From NCBI RefSeq assembly GCF_017744255.1, contig NZ_JAGHQP010000006.1, positions 80,282 through 144,281 of the forward strand: DNA of 64,000 nucleotides. Direction: 5' to 3'. Source of the DNA: Brevundimonas sp. A19_0 (lineage in GTDB: Bacteria; Pseudomonadota; Alphaproteobacteria; Caulobacterales; Caulobacteraceae). Under the pieces are notes generated by a model, which was given only the letters and a program-made list of their open reading frames with translations, did not search any database and was not told the origin of the DNA. Positions 49,104 through 57,964 of the stretch are shown here, piece after piece. Position numbers and translations under genes: made by a program. The number at the start of each line of letters is the position of its first letter. Within the stretch, counting starts at the first letter, position 1.

Positions 49104-49433
49104 ATGATCCCCGACCTCCCCAAACCGGTTGCCGACTATGTCGAGGCCAACGCGAGGCTCGATGTCGACGGCATGCTGCGGCCGTTCGCGCCGGATGCCG
49201 TCGTGCGCGACGACGGCGGTCAACACCAGGGCCATACGGCCATCCGGACATGGATCGAACAGGCGACCCTCGCAAGTCGCGCCATCTTCACCCCCGACAC
49301 CCTGCGCCACGCCGACGGGCAGGTGATCGTCGAGGGTCCGACGCATGGCGACTTCAGGGGCAGTCCCCTGCGCTTCACCCTTCGCTTCACGCTCGAAGGC
49401 GCCACCATCCGCGCCCTGGACATCTCGCTGTGA
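49104..49433 (+). CDS. SnoaL-like/NTF2-fold protein
   Basis: The 109-residue protein has the NTF2/SnoaL fold pattern: [20 protein letters not shown] followed by [20 protein letters not shown]. Such small cone-shaped proteins include isomerases, hydratases and many of unknown role. GGAG lies 9 bp before the ATG. Its TGA overlaps the GTG start of the SDR gene, so both are translated together. Both are divergent from an HxlR regulator. Confidence 0.9.
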   Translation: MIPDLPKPVADYVEANARLDVDGMLRPFAPDAVVRDDGGQHQGHTAIRTWIEQATLASRAIFTPDTLRHADGQVIVEGPTHGDFRGSPLRFTLRFTLEGATIRALDISL

Positions 49434-50218
49434 CCGTCTGTGCTGAGTCGAGCGAGTTTGAGGGCAAGCGTGTCCTTGTGACCGCCGGTACCAAGGGAGC
49501 GGGTCGTGCCACGGTCGCGCGCTTCCTCGCCGGGGGCGCCCGGGTCATCACCTCCGCCCGCGCAGCACCCGAGGGTCTGGACGACGCCATCTTCGTAGCC
49601 GCCGACCTCACGACGCCGGAGGGCTGCGACGCCCTCGCCAGGGCGGCCATGGACAGGCTGGGCGGCGTCGACATCCTTGTCCACGTGCTGGGCGGCTCTT
49701 CCGCCCCCGTCGGCGGCCATGCGGCCCTGACCGACGACCATTGGCGGAGTGAGCTGGACCTCAACCTCATGCCGGCGGTCCGCCTGGACCGTCTCCTCGC
49801 GCCCCAGATGGTCGCGCGCGGATCGGGCGCCATCGTTCACGTCTCTTCAATCCAGAGCACCCTGCCCCTGCCCGACTCCACGACCGCCTATGCGGCGGCC
49901 AAGGCGGCGCTCCGCACCTACAGCAAGGCCCTGTCCAAGGAGCTCGGGCCCCAGGGCGTTCGGGTCAATGTGGTCTCCCCCGGCTGGATCGCCACCGAGG
50001 CCGCAGGTGCCCTTCTGGAGCGCATCGCCGAAGGGACCGGCGGCACGATCGAAGAGGCGCGACAGAGCGTGCTCGCGGCCCTCGGCGGAATCCCGCTGGG
50101 TCGCGCGGCCGAACCGGAAGAGGTCGCCGAACTGATCGTCTTTCTCGCCTCGTCGCGCGCCTCTGCCATCCATGGCGGCAACTATGTGATCGACGGTGGC
50201 ACCATCCCCACGGTCTGA
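49430..50218 (+). CDS. short-chain dehydrogenase/reductase
   Basis: The 262-residue protein is an SDR. The cofactor loop is [15 protein letters not shown] (the usual TGxxxGxG, with Ala before GTK), NNAG is replaced by HVLGG, and the catalytic Ser-Tyr-Lys are in VSSIQS and YAAAKAA. The start is a GTG overlapping the preceding stop. The context (SnoaL-like protein, HxlR control) suggests handling of an electrophile or foreign compound, but the substrate is unknown. Confidence 0.92.
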   Translation: MTVCAESSEFEGKRVLVTAGTKGAGRATVARFLAGGARVITSARAAPEGLDDAIFVAADLTTPEGCDALARAAMDRLGGVDILVHVLGGSSAPVGGHAALTDDHWRSELDLNLMPAVRLDRLLAPQMVARGSGAIVHVSSIQSTLPLPDSTTAYAAAKAALRTYSKALSKELGPQGVRVNVVSPGWIATEAAGALLERIAEGTGGTIEEARQSVLAALGGIPLGRAAEPEEVAELIVFLASSRASAIHGGNYVIDGGTIPTV

Positions 50219-50234
50219 CCGGGGCCGGTCGCCT

Positions 50235-50696
50235 CTAACCCCGCCCGCGATACCCCGGCACGCCCTGCTCCGGCAGCCACAGGCCGTCGGGCACCGGGCC
50301 GGTCTGCCAGAAGACGTCGATGGGGATGCCGCCGCGCGGGTACCAGTAGCCTCCGATCCGCAGCCATTTGGGCTCCAGCAGCTCCGCGAGCCGCTTGCCG
50401 ATGGCCACGGTGCAGTCCTCGTGGAAGGCGCCGTGATTGCGGAAGCTGGTCAGGTACAGTTTCAGGCTCTTGGACTCGACCAGCCAAGCGCCCGGCACAT
50501 AGTCGATCACCAGATGGGCAAAGTCCGGCTGGCCCGTGACGGGGCACAGGCTGGTGAATTCGGGCGCCGTGAAACGCGCGACATACAGGGTGTCGGCGTG
50601 CGGATTGGGCACCCGCTCAAGCGTTGCGGAGTCAGGATCAGCCGGCTGCGCCGTATGCGCGCCCAGCTGGCTCAGGCCGGAGGTGTCTGTGGTCAT
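50235..50696 (-). CDS. queF: NADPH-dependent 7-cyano-7-deazaguanine reductase (type I)
   Basis: The 153-residue enzyme reduces preQ0 to preQ1 in queuosine tRNA synthesis. The catalytic Cys51 and Asp58 are in [16 protein letters not shown], and the QueF motif with the substrate Glu is in VESKSLKLY. The length is that of unimodular type I QueF. It converges on the SDR gene with 16 bp between ends. No other que gene is in the window. Confidence 0.95.
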   Translation of the reverse strand: MTTDTSGLSQLGAHTAQPADPDSATLERVPNPHADTLYVARFTAPEFTSLCPVTGQPDFAHLVIDYVPGAWLVESKSLKLYLTSFRNHGAFHEDCTVAIGKRLAELLEPKWLRIGGYWYPRGGIPIDVFWQTGPVPDGLWLPEQGVPGYRGRG

Positions 50697-50832
50697 GGAA
50701 GGCCTTTAGCGGGTTGCGGTCGGGCTGAAAATGGTGGGCTGATACGGCCTCCCCTACGCGAGGCGGGTTCATCACAACGACCACGGCGATTCACGGCGCG
50801 CACAACGAGGTCGAGCCCGCTATCCTCCTCTC

Positions 50833-50877
50833 CTCCCCATCTCGATGGGGAGGGGGACCACCGAAGGTGGTGGAGGG
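50833..50877. repeat. double-hairpin REP-like element
   Basis: A 9-bp stem (50833-50841 with 50844-50852) is followed by a second stem ACCACC-GAA-GGTGGT (50857-50871) and then TGGAGGG. A related copy begins at 63957 at the right end of the window, with the same layout and the shared GGGGAGGGGGACC and GTGGAGGG parts. Confidence 0.75.
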
Positions 50878-51103
50878 GGTCTCCACCCGGCCCCCGCCCT
50901 CAAGAGCCCCTCCGTCACGGCGCCGGCGCGCCGCGCTACCTCCCCAGCTTTGCCAGGGAGGAGACGGGTACTGCGGCAGCCGCCCCCCAGTTCCCCCACT
51001 CTATCAATACCCCCGCCGGTTCCCGGACCGTTCTTCCCGCCCTGGTTCGCGGCTCGCCCATACTGTCCGGTTGCCAAGGTCGCCGGACATCCCATCCCAT
51101 GAT

Positions 51104-51386
51104 TTCAGACGATTCAGACGGTAAATTACCCCCCTCTCCCGTGGGAGAGGGGGCAGGGGGTGAGGGGCTCTCCATGTTCTTCGGCGTGAGCCGTCGCACC
51201 GGTCCAGCCACGGCTGTCGCCGAGGACACCGCCGCCCCTCATCCGGCGCTCACGCGCCACCTTCTCCCATCGGGAGAAGGGGACCACCTTGTCAGAGGAA
51301 GGCCAATTCAGACCATTCAGACGGTTCAGACGGTACTTTTCCCCCTCACCGCCGCTCACTTCAGACGATTCAGACCATTCAGACGG
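51104..51386. repeat. three arrays of 9-bp TTCAGACSR tandem repeats with REP-like hairpins between
   Basis: Array 1 has two units (51104-51121), array 2 three units (51307-51333), array 3 three units (51360-51386). Units are TTCAGACGA, TTCAGACCA or TTCAGACGG, and each array ends in the GG form followed by T. Between arrays 1 and 2 lie hairpins CCCCTCTCCC-GT-GGGAGAGGGG (51131-51152) and CCTTCTCCC-ATC-GGGAGAAGG (51260-51280). The same 9-bp unit recurs at 62369-62476. Confidence 0.8.
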
Positions 51387-51476
51387 TATTTTTCGCGCCC
51401 TCTACACCGCCTTCCCCCGTTGCCTTACCCCGCGACAGCCGTCTATCCGTAGCGAAAGACAACGGAGGAGCCGCCC

Positions 51477-52409
51477 ATGACCATTCCCGCTTACCTGCAA
51501 AGGGGGCTGAAGCTGCCGGTGATCGCGGCGCCCATGTTCCTGGTGTCGGGGCCGGATCTGGTGGTCGAGGCCTGCAACGCCGGCGTCATCGGCACCTTCC
51601 CCTCGCTGAACCAGCGCACCACCGAGGGCTATCGGGAGTGGCTGAAGGACATCAAGGCGCGGCTGAAGCCCGACGCCGCCGCCTTTGGCGTCAACCACAT
51701 CGTCCACCCGACCAATCCGCGCCTGATGGCCGACATGATGGTCTCGGTCGAGGAACAGGTGCCGCTGATCATCACCTCGCTGGGCGCGGTGCGCGACGTG
51801 GTCGATGCGGTGCACGGATACGGCGGGGTGGTCTTCCACGACATCGCCAATGTCCGCCATGCCCGCAAGGCGGCCGAAGCGGGCGTCGACGGCCTGATCC
51901 TCGTGGCAAATGGCGCGGGCGGCCACGCGGGGGTGGTCAATCCGTTTGCCCTGATCGAGGAGGTCCGCAGCTTCTTTGACGGCACCCTGATCCTGTCCGG
52001 CTGTCTGTCGACCGGCCGGGACGTCGCGGGCGCGCGCATGCTGGGCGCCGACTTCGCCTATATGGGCACGCGCTTCATCTCGACCGACGAGTCGATGGCC
52101 CAGGGCGAATACAAGCAGATGGTCGTCCGGGCCGGGGCCTCGGACATCACCTACACGCCCGCCGTCTCGGGCATTCCGGCCAACTTCCTGACGCCGTCGC
52201 TGATCGAGAACGGCATCGATCCCAAGACCCTGCCCGAGCACAAGCTGGACATGGCCGACGAGGCCAAGGCCTGGAAGACCGTCTGGTCCGCCGGTCAGGG
52301 TTCCGGCGGCGTCCACGACGTCCTGCCGGTCGCCGACCTCGTGGCGCGCCTGCAACAGGAATACCGTCACGCCGCGACCCAATTCGCCAGCGGCGACAAG
52401 TTCAGCTAA
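51477..52409 (+). CDS. nitronate monooxygenase-like FMN oxidoreductase
   Basis: The 310-residue protein has the 2-nitropropane dioxygenase/nitronate monooxygenase TIM barrel. APMFLVSGPDLVVEACNAG, HDIANVRHARKAAEAGVDG and NGAGGHAG (with the candidate active-site His) are the family marks. These FMN enzymes oxidise nitronates such as propionate-3-nitronate, or act as NADH:quinone reductases in close relatives. A GGAGG-type site precedes the ATG. It stands alone downstream of the repeat-rich region. Confidence 0.92.
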   Translation: MTIPAYLQRGLKLPVIAAPMFLVSGPDLVVEACNAGVIGTFPSLNQRTTEGYREWLKDIKARLKPDAAAFGVNHIVHPTNPRLMADMMVSVEEQVPLIITSLGAVRDVVDAVHGYGGVVFHDIANVRHARKAAEAGVDGLILVANGAGGHAGVVNPFALIEEVRSFFDGTLILSGCLSTGRDVAGARMLGADFAYMGTRFISTDESMAQGEYKQMVVRAGASDITYTPAVSGIPANFLTPSLIENGIDPKTLPEHKLDMADEAKAWKTVWSAGQGSGGVHDVLPVADLVARLQQEYRHAATQFASGDKFS

Positions 52410-52450
52410 GGGGGCGGCTTCCCACGGATTCGTCCTTACACGGAGCCATC

Positions 52451-53149
52451 ATGCGCGCCCTCCTGACCGCCCTTTCGGCCCTGCCCCTTCTGGCCGTCTC
52501 GACCCCGGCCGCAGCCCAGAGCATGGCCGGTGGTGACTGGGCCTTCGGCGTCGGCGCCGGCACCGACAACCGCTCCAAGGACGTCTCCAAGTCCGGCACG
52601 GACGCCTATGGCTGGGCGCTCGCGGAATGGACCAGCGGCGACGGCTTCTTCTACACGGGTGCCGGGGCCGAAACCATCGACAGCTCGGGCTCGGATCTGG
52701 AGATCGAGGCCGGCGTCGGCGTCCGGCCCCAGTGGGGCGGCTTCGACTTCGACCTGAACGCCACCCACAAGTGGCGGGTCGACGCCAATCCGGGCACGGA
52801 CGACGACGCCTGGGAGTTGACCGCCGACGTCAGCCGCGCCATCGGCCCGGCCAAGGGCAAGCTGCGGCTGCAGTACTCGCCGGACGGCACCGGCCCGACC
52901 GAATCCTGGACCTGGGTCGAGGCGCGCGCCAGCTGGGACCTGACCCTCACCACCGCAATCTCGGCCGGCATCGGCCGCCGCGAACAGGACCTGTCGGTCG
53001 ACTACACGGGCTGGGACGCGGGCGTGACCTGGCAGCTGACGCCCGCGATCGACCTCGATGTCCGCTATCACGACACCGACGCCGACCCGTCCCTGTTCGG
53101 CGACCAGTACGGCTCGGCCGTGGTCGCCAACATCGGCTTCTACTTCTAA
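52451..53149 (+). CDS. TorF-family putative outer-membrane porin
   Basis: The 232-residue protein has a signal peptide cut after STPAAA (residue 22) and a mature part of alternating polar and aromatic residues ending in NIGFYF, the terminal Phe typical of outer-membrane barrels. It matches the TorF/Gcw-chp pattern (WALAEWTSGDGFFYTGAG, WTWVEARASWDL). Substrate unknown. The 41-bp gap to the previous gene leaves co-transcription possible. Confidence 0.85.
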   Translation: MRALLTALSALPLLAVSTPAAAQSMAGGDWAFGVGAGTDNRSKDVSKSGTDAYGWALAEWTSGDGFFYTGAGAETIDSSGSDLEIEAGVGVRPQWGGFDFDLNATHKWRVDANPGTDDDAWELTADVSRAIGPAKGKLRLQYSPDGTGPTESWTWVEARASWDLTLTTAISAGIGRREQDLSVDYTGWDAGVTWQLTPAIDLDVRYHDTDADPSLFGDQYGSAVVANIGFYF

Positions 53150-53177
53150 ACCTTGGCCGTAGCCCCTATATAGGGGC

Positions 53178-53384
53178 ATGACCTTTCGACCCACGACACT
53201 CGAGCGCGCCTATGAGCTGGCGCGTGAGGGCCGCTGCCGCACCGTCGGCGACATCAAGATCCAGCTGAAGATCGAGGGCTACGAGCGCATCCGCGAGTCC
53301 CTGTATGGCGGCACCCTCAACGCCGCCCTGCGCGACCTCTGCCGGGAGCACTACGCCGGCGCCGAGGCCGACAGCGGCGCCTAG
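53178..53384 (+). CDS. small conserved hypothetical protein
   Basis: The 68-residue protein has the pattern TLERAYELAREGRCRTVGDIKIQL, which I associate with a small conserved alphaproteobacterial protein of unknown role. It is basic in the middle and helical. Its stop overlaps the stop of the convergent cystathionine gamma-lyase gene by four bases. Confidence 0.75.
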   Translation: MTFRPTTLERAYELAREGRCRTVGDIKIQLKIEGYERIRESLYGGTLNAALRDLCREHYAGAEADSGA

Positions 53385-54544
53385 CCCAGCGCCTGGTCGA
53401 GGTCGGCGATCAGGTCGTCGATGTCCTCGACCCCGACGGACAGCCGGATCAGGCTGTCGGTGATGCCGCCCGCCTCGCGCACCTCCTTCGGCACCGAGGC
53501 GTGGGTCATGATGGCCGGATGGTTCACCAGGCTTTCGACCCCGCCCAGCGACTCGGCCAGGGTGAAGACCTCGACCCGCTCCAGCACCCGGCGCGTCCGC
53601 TCCAGGTCGCCGTCGATGACCACGCTGACCATGCCGCCGAAGCCGCCGGTCATCTGGCGCGCCGCGAGCTCATGCCCCGGGTGGCTGATCAGGCCCGGAT
53701 AGATGACCCTGGCCACGCCCTTGCGCGTCTCCAGCCAGCGCGCCACCGCGAGGGCGTTCTCGCAGTGGGCCTTCATCCGCAGGCCCAGCGTCTTGAGGCC
53801 GCGGTTGGCGAGGAAGGCATCGAACGGCCCCATGATCCCGCCCACCGAGTTCTGCAGGAACTTCAGCTGCGTCGCCAGCTCGGGATTGGCCGTGACCAGC
53901 ACCCCGCCGACGATGTCCGAGTGTCCGTTCAGGTACTTGGTCGCCGAATGCATGACGATGTCGGCACCCAGGCTGATGGGCTGCTGGCACCAGGGCGTGG
54001 CGAAGGTGTTGTCGACCACCAGGATCAGGCCGCGCGCTTTCGCGATCTTCGACAGGGCCGCGATGTCGGCCAGCTTCATCAGCGGATTGGTCGGGGTCTC
54101 GACCCAGATCATCCGGGTCTTGTCGGTGATGGCCGCCTCGACCGCCGCCGGATCGGCCATGTTCACATAGGCGAAATCCAGCCCCATCGACCGGCGACGC
54201 ACCCGCTCGAACAAGCGCCACGACCCGCCGTACAGGTCGTCGCCGGTGACGATGTGGCTGCCGGCGTCAAGCAGCTCCAGCGCCGTCGACGTCGCGGCCA
54301 TGCCGCTGCCGAAGGCAAAGCCGTGCGTGCCCCCCTCAAGGTCGGCGATACAGGCCTCGAAAGCCTCCCGCGTGGGGTTCTTGCCCCGCGCATACTCATA
54401 GCCCTTGTTCACCCCCGGGCTTTCCTGGGCATAGGTCGAGGTGGCGTAGATCGGCGTCATGACCGCACCCGTCGTGGGATCGGGCCGCTGTCCGGCGTGG
54501 ATGGCACGCGTGGAAAAGCCCGGACGGTTCTTGCGGTCGGTCAT
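53381..54544 (-). CDS. cystathionine gamma-lyase/synthase-family PLP enzyme
   Basis: The 387-residue enzyme belongs to the Cys/Met metabolism PLP family. The PLP lysine is in MHSATKYLNGHSD, the cofactor-contact tyrosines are in ATSTYAQ and GYEYARGKNPTR, and SLGGVESL is near the end. The same fold covers cystathionine gamma-synthase, gamma-lyase and beta-lyase. Because cystathionine beta-synthase is in the same operon, gamma-lyase (reverse transsulfuration, cystathionine to cysteine) is the best guess. It is the last gene of a four-gene operon, 17 bp after the preceding hydrolase. Confidence 0.92.
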   Translation of the reverse strand: MTDRKNRPGFSTRAIHAGQRPDPTTGAVMTPIYATSTYAQESPGVNKGYEYARGKNPTREAFEACIADLEGGTHGFAFGSGMAATSTALELLDAGSHIVTGDDLYGGSWRLFERVRRRSMGLDFAYVNMADPAAVEAAITDKTRMIWVETPTNPLMKLADIAALSKIAKARGLILVVDNTFATPWCQQPISLGADIVMHSATKYLNGHSDIVGGVLVTANPELATQLKFLQNSVGGIMGPFDAFLANRGLKTLGLRMKAHCENALAVARWLETRKGVARVIYPGLISHPGHELAARQMTGGFGGMVSVVIDGDLERTRRVLERVEVFTLAESLGGVESLVNHPAIMTHASVPKEVREAGGITDSLIRLSVGVEDIDDLIADLDQALG

Positions 54545-54561
54545 TCGGAATCGGTCTCTCT

Positions 54562-55278
54562 CTACAGAAGGGTTCGGCGGAAGAAGTCGGAGGCCAGGCG
54601 CTGCACGTCAAGCCATTGGTCCGGCGTATAGATGTGCCCGGCCCCGCGCACCACCTCATGCTGTACCGGCACATCGGCGCGACGCAGGAAGTCGACCCAG
54701 CGCCGCGTGCTTTCCGGCGAGACGTGGCTGTCGTTCTCGGACTGGATGACCAGCACCGGGATGCGACGACGGGGCGGGCGCGGGACATAGACATCCCAGC
54801 CGCCTGCGACACCGATGGCCGCAGCGGCCCGACTGTTCCCGAGAGCTCCATCCACAGCGACGTAGGAGCCCAGCGAATAGCCCATGATGCCGGTGCGCCG
54901 GCGGTCGATACCGTCCGCGATCAGCCAGTTGACGGCATTGCTGCCGACAGTCCGCCAGGCATCCATCATGGGCTCCGGCCGCACCCCGTCATCCGCCGCC
55001 GCGTCATAATAGGCCGGCACCATCGCCATGAAGCCCTCGGCGGCGAAACGCTCGGCCAGCGTCAGATAGGGCGGACCGATGCCGCCGGCGCCGTGCATGA
55101 AGACCACGCCTGCCCCATTGGGTTCGGTCGGGCGATAGAGCGCAGCCCGAATGTCCTTGCGTCGACTGCGGAAGGTCAGGGTTTCTACCGAAAACGGCGC
55201 GTCCTGCGCGTGCGCCAGCCCCGCCAGCCAGGGCGTGGCAGCGGCGGCGACCAGAAGCTGTCGGCGCGTGCGGGTCAT
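54562..55278 (-). CDS. exported alpha/beta hydrolase (dienelactone hydrolase-like)
   Basis: The 238-residue protein starts with TRTRRQLLVAAAATPWL, a likely Tat signal (twin Arg, hydrophobic stretch, AHA/Q cut). The hydrolase fold has the oxyanion HGAGG segment, the nucleophile Ser in GYSLGSYVA and a late His (GAGHIYT). Its start overlaps the stop of a second, similar hydrolase gene (ATGA). The two lie between cystathionine beta-synthase and gamma-lyase. Substrate unknown; folded export by Tat suggests a periplasmic ester or lactone. Confidence 0.85.
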   Translation of the reverse strand: MTRTRRQLLVAAAATPWLAGLAHAQDAPFSVETLTFRSRRKDIRAALYRPTEPNGAGVVFMHGAGGIGPPYLTLAERFAAEGFMAMVPAYYDAAADDGVRPEPMMDAWRTVGSNAVNWLIADGIDRRRTGIMGYSLGSYVAVDGALGNSRAAAAIGVAGGWDVYVPRPPRRRIPVLVIQSENDSHVSPESTRRWVDFLRRADVPVQHEVVRGAGHIYTPDQWLDVQRLASDFFRRTLL

Positions 55279-56033
55279 GTCAGGGTGCGGTCGAAGAACC
55301 GCCCCGCCACGTAGAACACCGTCCGCCATTCGTCCGCGTCAAAGCGGTGTCGGGGCGAGGTCAACTCGTGCGTCTCCACCGGCACATTGGCGTCGGCGAG
55401 GGTCCGGGCCCGCTCGCGCACCCGACGCGCCGCGACCAGAGGGTCGCCGTCCGCATAGATCAGCAGCACCGGCGGGCGGTGACCGATCCTGTCCGTTTCC
55501 AGCGACCCGCCGGAAGCCACCCCGACGAAGGCTGCGGCGCCTCCCTCCTCCAGCACCCCGTCGAGCCCGAGCGAGCCGCCGCGGGAGAAGCCCAGGGCGC
55601 CGACGCGGTCCGGCTCAACGCCCGGCTGCCCGCCCAGCCAGACCAGACCGTCGAGGATCGCCCTCCGCCACCGCTCCACTGCCACATCGGTGGTGCGGCG
55701 CTGTCTGGGCGTCGCGTCGAAATAGTTGGGCATCAGGCAGTGATAGCCTCTCGCAGTGAGGGACAAGGCCCCCTCGGTGAAGATGTGCACATCGTCCTGC
55801 GCCCCGCCTCCCCCGTGCAGCAGGGCGACCGCGGATCCGGCCATGGGCCCGCTGAGCGCGTCCCCGACCGGCGAGAACAGCAGGCCGTTGATGGGAAAGG
55901 CCCCACTGGGATAGCTGACCAGCGAAATGCCCAGTGCCGCCGGATCCTGGGCCTGGCTCCTGACCGCGCCCGCCCCACCGACCGCCGTCGCGGCGAGGCC
56001 TCCGATCAGAAGCTGGCGCCGGTCCGGGGTCAT
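55275..56033 (-). CDS. second exported alpha/beta hydrolase, paralogue of its neighbour
   Basis: The 252-residue protein has a Tat-like N-terminus (TPDRRQLLIGGLAATAVGGAG) and the same domain plan as the next gene: a HGGGGAQDD oxyanion segment, nucleophile Ser in GFSRGGSLGLD, and a late His in SPRHRFDAD. The two are tandem paralogues and are coupled by an ATGA overlap. It follows the cystathionine beta-synthase stop by one base. No link between these hydrolases and sulfur metabolism is established. Confidence 0.85.
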   Translation of the reverse strand: MTPDRRQLLIGGLAATAVGGAGAVRSQAQDPAALGISLVSYPSGAFPINGLLFSPVGDALSGPMAGSAVALLHGGGGAQDDVHIFTEGALSLTARGYHCLMPNYFDATPRQRRTTDVAVERWRRAILDGLVWLGGQPGVEPDRVGALGFSRGGSLGLDGVLEEGGAAAFVGVASGGSLETDRIGHRPPVLLIYADGDPLVAARRVRERARTLADANVPVETHELTSPRHRFDADEWRTVFYVAGRFFDRTLT

Positions 56034-56034
56034 C

Positions 56035-57438
56035 TCACCGGTTCAGGCTCAGGTGGTTGATCAGGTCCGTGCGGGTGATCAATCCCACGAACGTCTCGCC
56101 ATCCAGCACGATCGCCACCCGGTCCCGGTCGAACAGCGGCACGAGGGCCTCCAGCGGCTCATTGACCTGCACCGTGTCCAGATCGCGGGTCATGACCTTC
56201 GACACCGGCAGCTTGAACCGCTCCTCGCGGGTGATCTCGTCGGTGTTCATCGTATGCACCAGATCGCTCTCGTCGACGATGCCGACCAGCCGCCCCTCGC
56301 TGAAGATCGGCAGCTGCGAGACATCGGCGCCGCGCATGCGCTTGAACACCGTGTCCAGGGTATCGTCCGGGCCCGCGAAGACGACCGCGCCGTCCTCGTA
56401 CTTGCGCGTGATCAGATCGGACAGGTCGCCGTGCAGCTCGCGCTCGCCCAGTCCCTGATCGGCCAGCCAGGCGTCGTTGTAGACCTTGGACAGATACTTG
56501 GCCCCGGTGTCGCAGACGAAGGTCACGCACGTCTTGGGTTCGGTCTGCTCGCGGCACCAGCGCAGGGCCGCCGCGATCAGGGTGCCCGACGACGATCCGG
56601 CGAGAATGCCCTCCTTGAGCAGCAGGTCGCGCACCGTCGCGATCGCCTCGGCGTCAGGGATGGAATAAGCCTTGTCGATCAGGTCCATGTCGGCCGTGTC
56701 GGGCACGAAATTCTGGCCGATCCCCTCGACCGTATAGCTGCCCTCGGGTCCCGGCTCCCCGTCGTTGACGATCCCGGCCAGCGTCGACCCGACCGGGTCG
56801 GCCAGAATGATCCTGGCATCCGAGCCCTTTGACTTCAGGAAGCGGGCGATCCCCGTGATGGTGCCGCCCGAGCCGATGCCGGCGACAAAGCCATCCACCT
56901 TGCCGTCCATCTGCTCCCAGATCTCGGGCCCGGTCGTGTCGAAGTGGGCGGCCGAGTTGGCGTCATTGGCGAATTGGTTGACGTAGTAGCCGCCCGGGAT
57001 CTGCTGGGCGAGGCGCTCGGCCATGTCGGTGTAGTATTCGGGGTGGCCGTGCGGTACGTCGGAACGGGTCAGCCGCACGTCGGCCCCCATGGCGCGCAGA
57101 TGCTGGATCTTCTCCTTGGACATCTTGTCCGGGATGACCAGCAGCACCTTGTAGCCCTTGGCCTGTCCGACCAGCGTCAGGGCCAGACCGGTGTTGCCTG
57201 CCGTCGCCTCGACGATCGTACCGCCGGGCTTGAGCCAGCCTTCCTTTTCGGCGGCGGCAATCATCGACAGGGCGATGCGGTCCTTGATCGAACCACCGGG
57301 GTTCTGGCTTTCCAGCTTCAGGAACAGTCGGCATTTGCCGGTGTCCATGCGGCTCACCTCGACCATGGGTGTTTTGCCGATAAGATCGAGCAGCGAGGCG
57401 GTAGGACCGGCAAGGACCGGCTTGGGGGCAAGCGACAT
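56035..57438 (-). CDS. cystathionine beta-synthase
   Basis: The 467-residue enzyme condenses serine and homocysteine to cystathionine. A fold-type II PLP domain (1-330) has the cofactor lysine K52 in NPGGSIKDRIA and GTGGT-like GSGGTITG, and a pair of CBS domains at about 340-460 acts as the regulatory part. CBS domains distinguish it from plain cysteine synthase. With the downstream cystathionine gamma-lyase-like gene it supports a reverse transsulfuration route. It leads the four-gene operon; no riboswitch was recognised upstream. Confidence 0.92.
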   Translation of the reverse strand: MSLAPKPVLAGPTASLLDLIGKTPMVEVSRMDTGKCRLFLKLESQNPGGSIKDRIALSMIAAAEKEGWLKPGGTIVEATAGNTGLALTLVGQAKGYKVLLVIPDKMSKEKIQHLRAMGADVRLTRSDVPHGHPEYYTDMAERLAQQIPGGYYVNQFANDANSAAHFDTTGPEIWEQMDGKVDGFVAGIGSGGTITGIARFLKSKGSDARIILADPVGSTLAGIVNDGEPGPEGSYTVEGIGQNFVPDTADMDLIDKAYSIPDAEAIATVRDLLLKEGILAGSSSGTLIAAALRWCREQTEPKTCVTFVCDTGAKYLSKVYNDAWLADQGLGERELHGDLSDLITRKYEDGAVVFAGPDDTLDTVFKRMRGADVSQLPIFSEGRLVGIVDESDLVHTMNTDEITREERFKLPVSKVMTRDLDTVQVNEPLEALVPLFDRDRVAIVLDGETFVGLITRTDLINHLSLNR

Positions 57439-57509
57439 TCTGACTCCTGGGCTTTGGGCCGGAAGCTGGTCCGGTCTCCCGCTCAGGTCAAGCCGAACGC
57501 CTCATACCC

Positions 57510-57866
57510 TCAGGGAATGGCGTAGGCGTAGAGGCCGATACAACCATCCAGTTCGCGCTCCAGGATGGTGTCCCCGCCGTCTTCATTGGAATCCAGCCAG
57601 GCAGTCAGGGCGTTGCCGCTGTCGTCGATCGACAGGCCTTCGCGCGACGCAGCCTGCAGTCGGCTGGCATCGGCGGCCTTCAGCAGGGTGGCCGCAAGCT
57701 CAGCGGTCTCCCGATTCTCGTCCGTCGGGTCGTTCTCGACCACCTGGGCGGCCAGTACGGCGGTGAACAGGAACACACCGGTGCAGTTGACGGCCTGCTG
57801 ATGGGTCGGGGGGTCCTGCGGCGCGGTCGAAAGGGCGAAGGACAGGGCCAGGGCGGTGATGAACAT
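57510..57866 (-). CDS. small secreted hypothetical protein
   Basis: The 118-residue protein has a short signal peptide (MFITALALSFALS) and two conserved-looking cysteines (VNCTGVF and LDGCIGLY). No family is recognised. It is divergent from rnr. A single-copy periplasmic protein is the most that can be said. Confidence 0.68.
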   Translation of the reverse strand: MFITALALSFALSTAPQDPPTHQQAVNCTGVFLFTAVLAAQVVENDPTDENRETAELAATLLKAADASRLQAASREGLSIDDSGNALTAWLDSNEDGGDTILERELDGCIGLYAYAIP

Positions 57867-57964
57867 GTGAAGCTCCAGGATGAGGCCTGCACCTTGCGCG
57901 CCGCCGTCCGGCGCTCAACCTCCGGAACCTGACGACAAAGCGGGCCGAAACGCGTTAAGGGAGG

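Larger units (their letters stand above)
50697..51476. other. 780-bp intergenic region packed with repeats
   Basis: No convincing protein on either strand. It holds at least three palindromic REP-like units (50833-50877, 51131-51152, 51260-51280) and three arrays of a 9-bp tandem repeat (51104-51121, 51307-51333, 51360-51386). The open frames that cross it are low-complexity translations of these repeats. A GGAGG at 51462-51466 serves the next gene. Confidence 0.75.

Noticed and set aside
51104..51386. CRISPR-like array
   Set aside because: Units of 9 bp are directly adjacent with no spacers, and no cas genes are present; the Cas4-like domain at 14481 is part of a helicase fusion.
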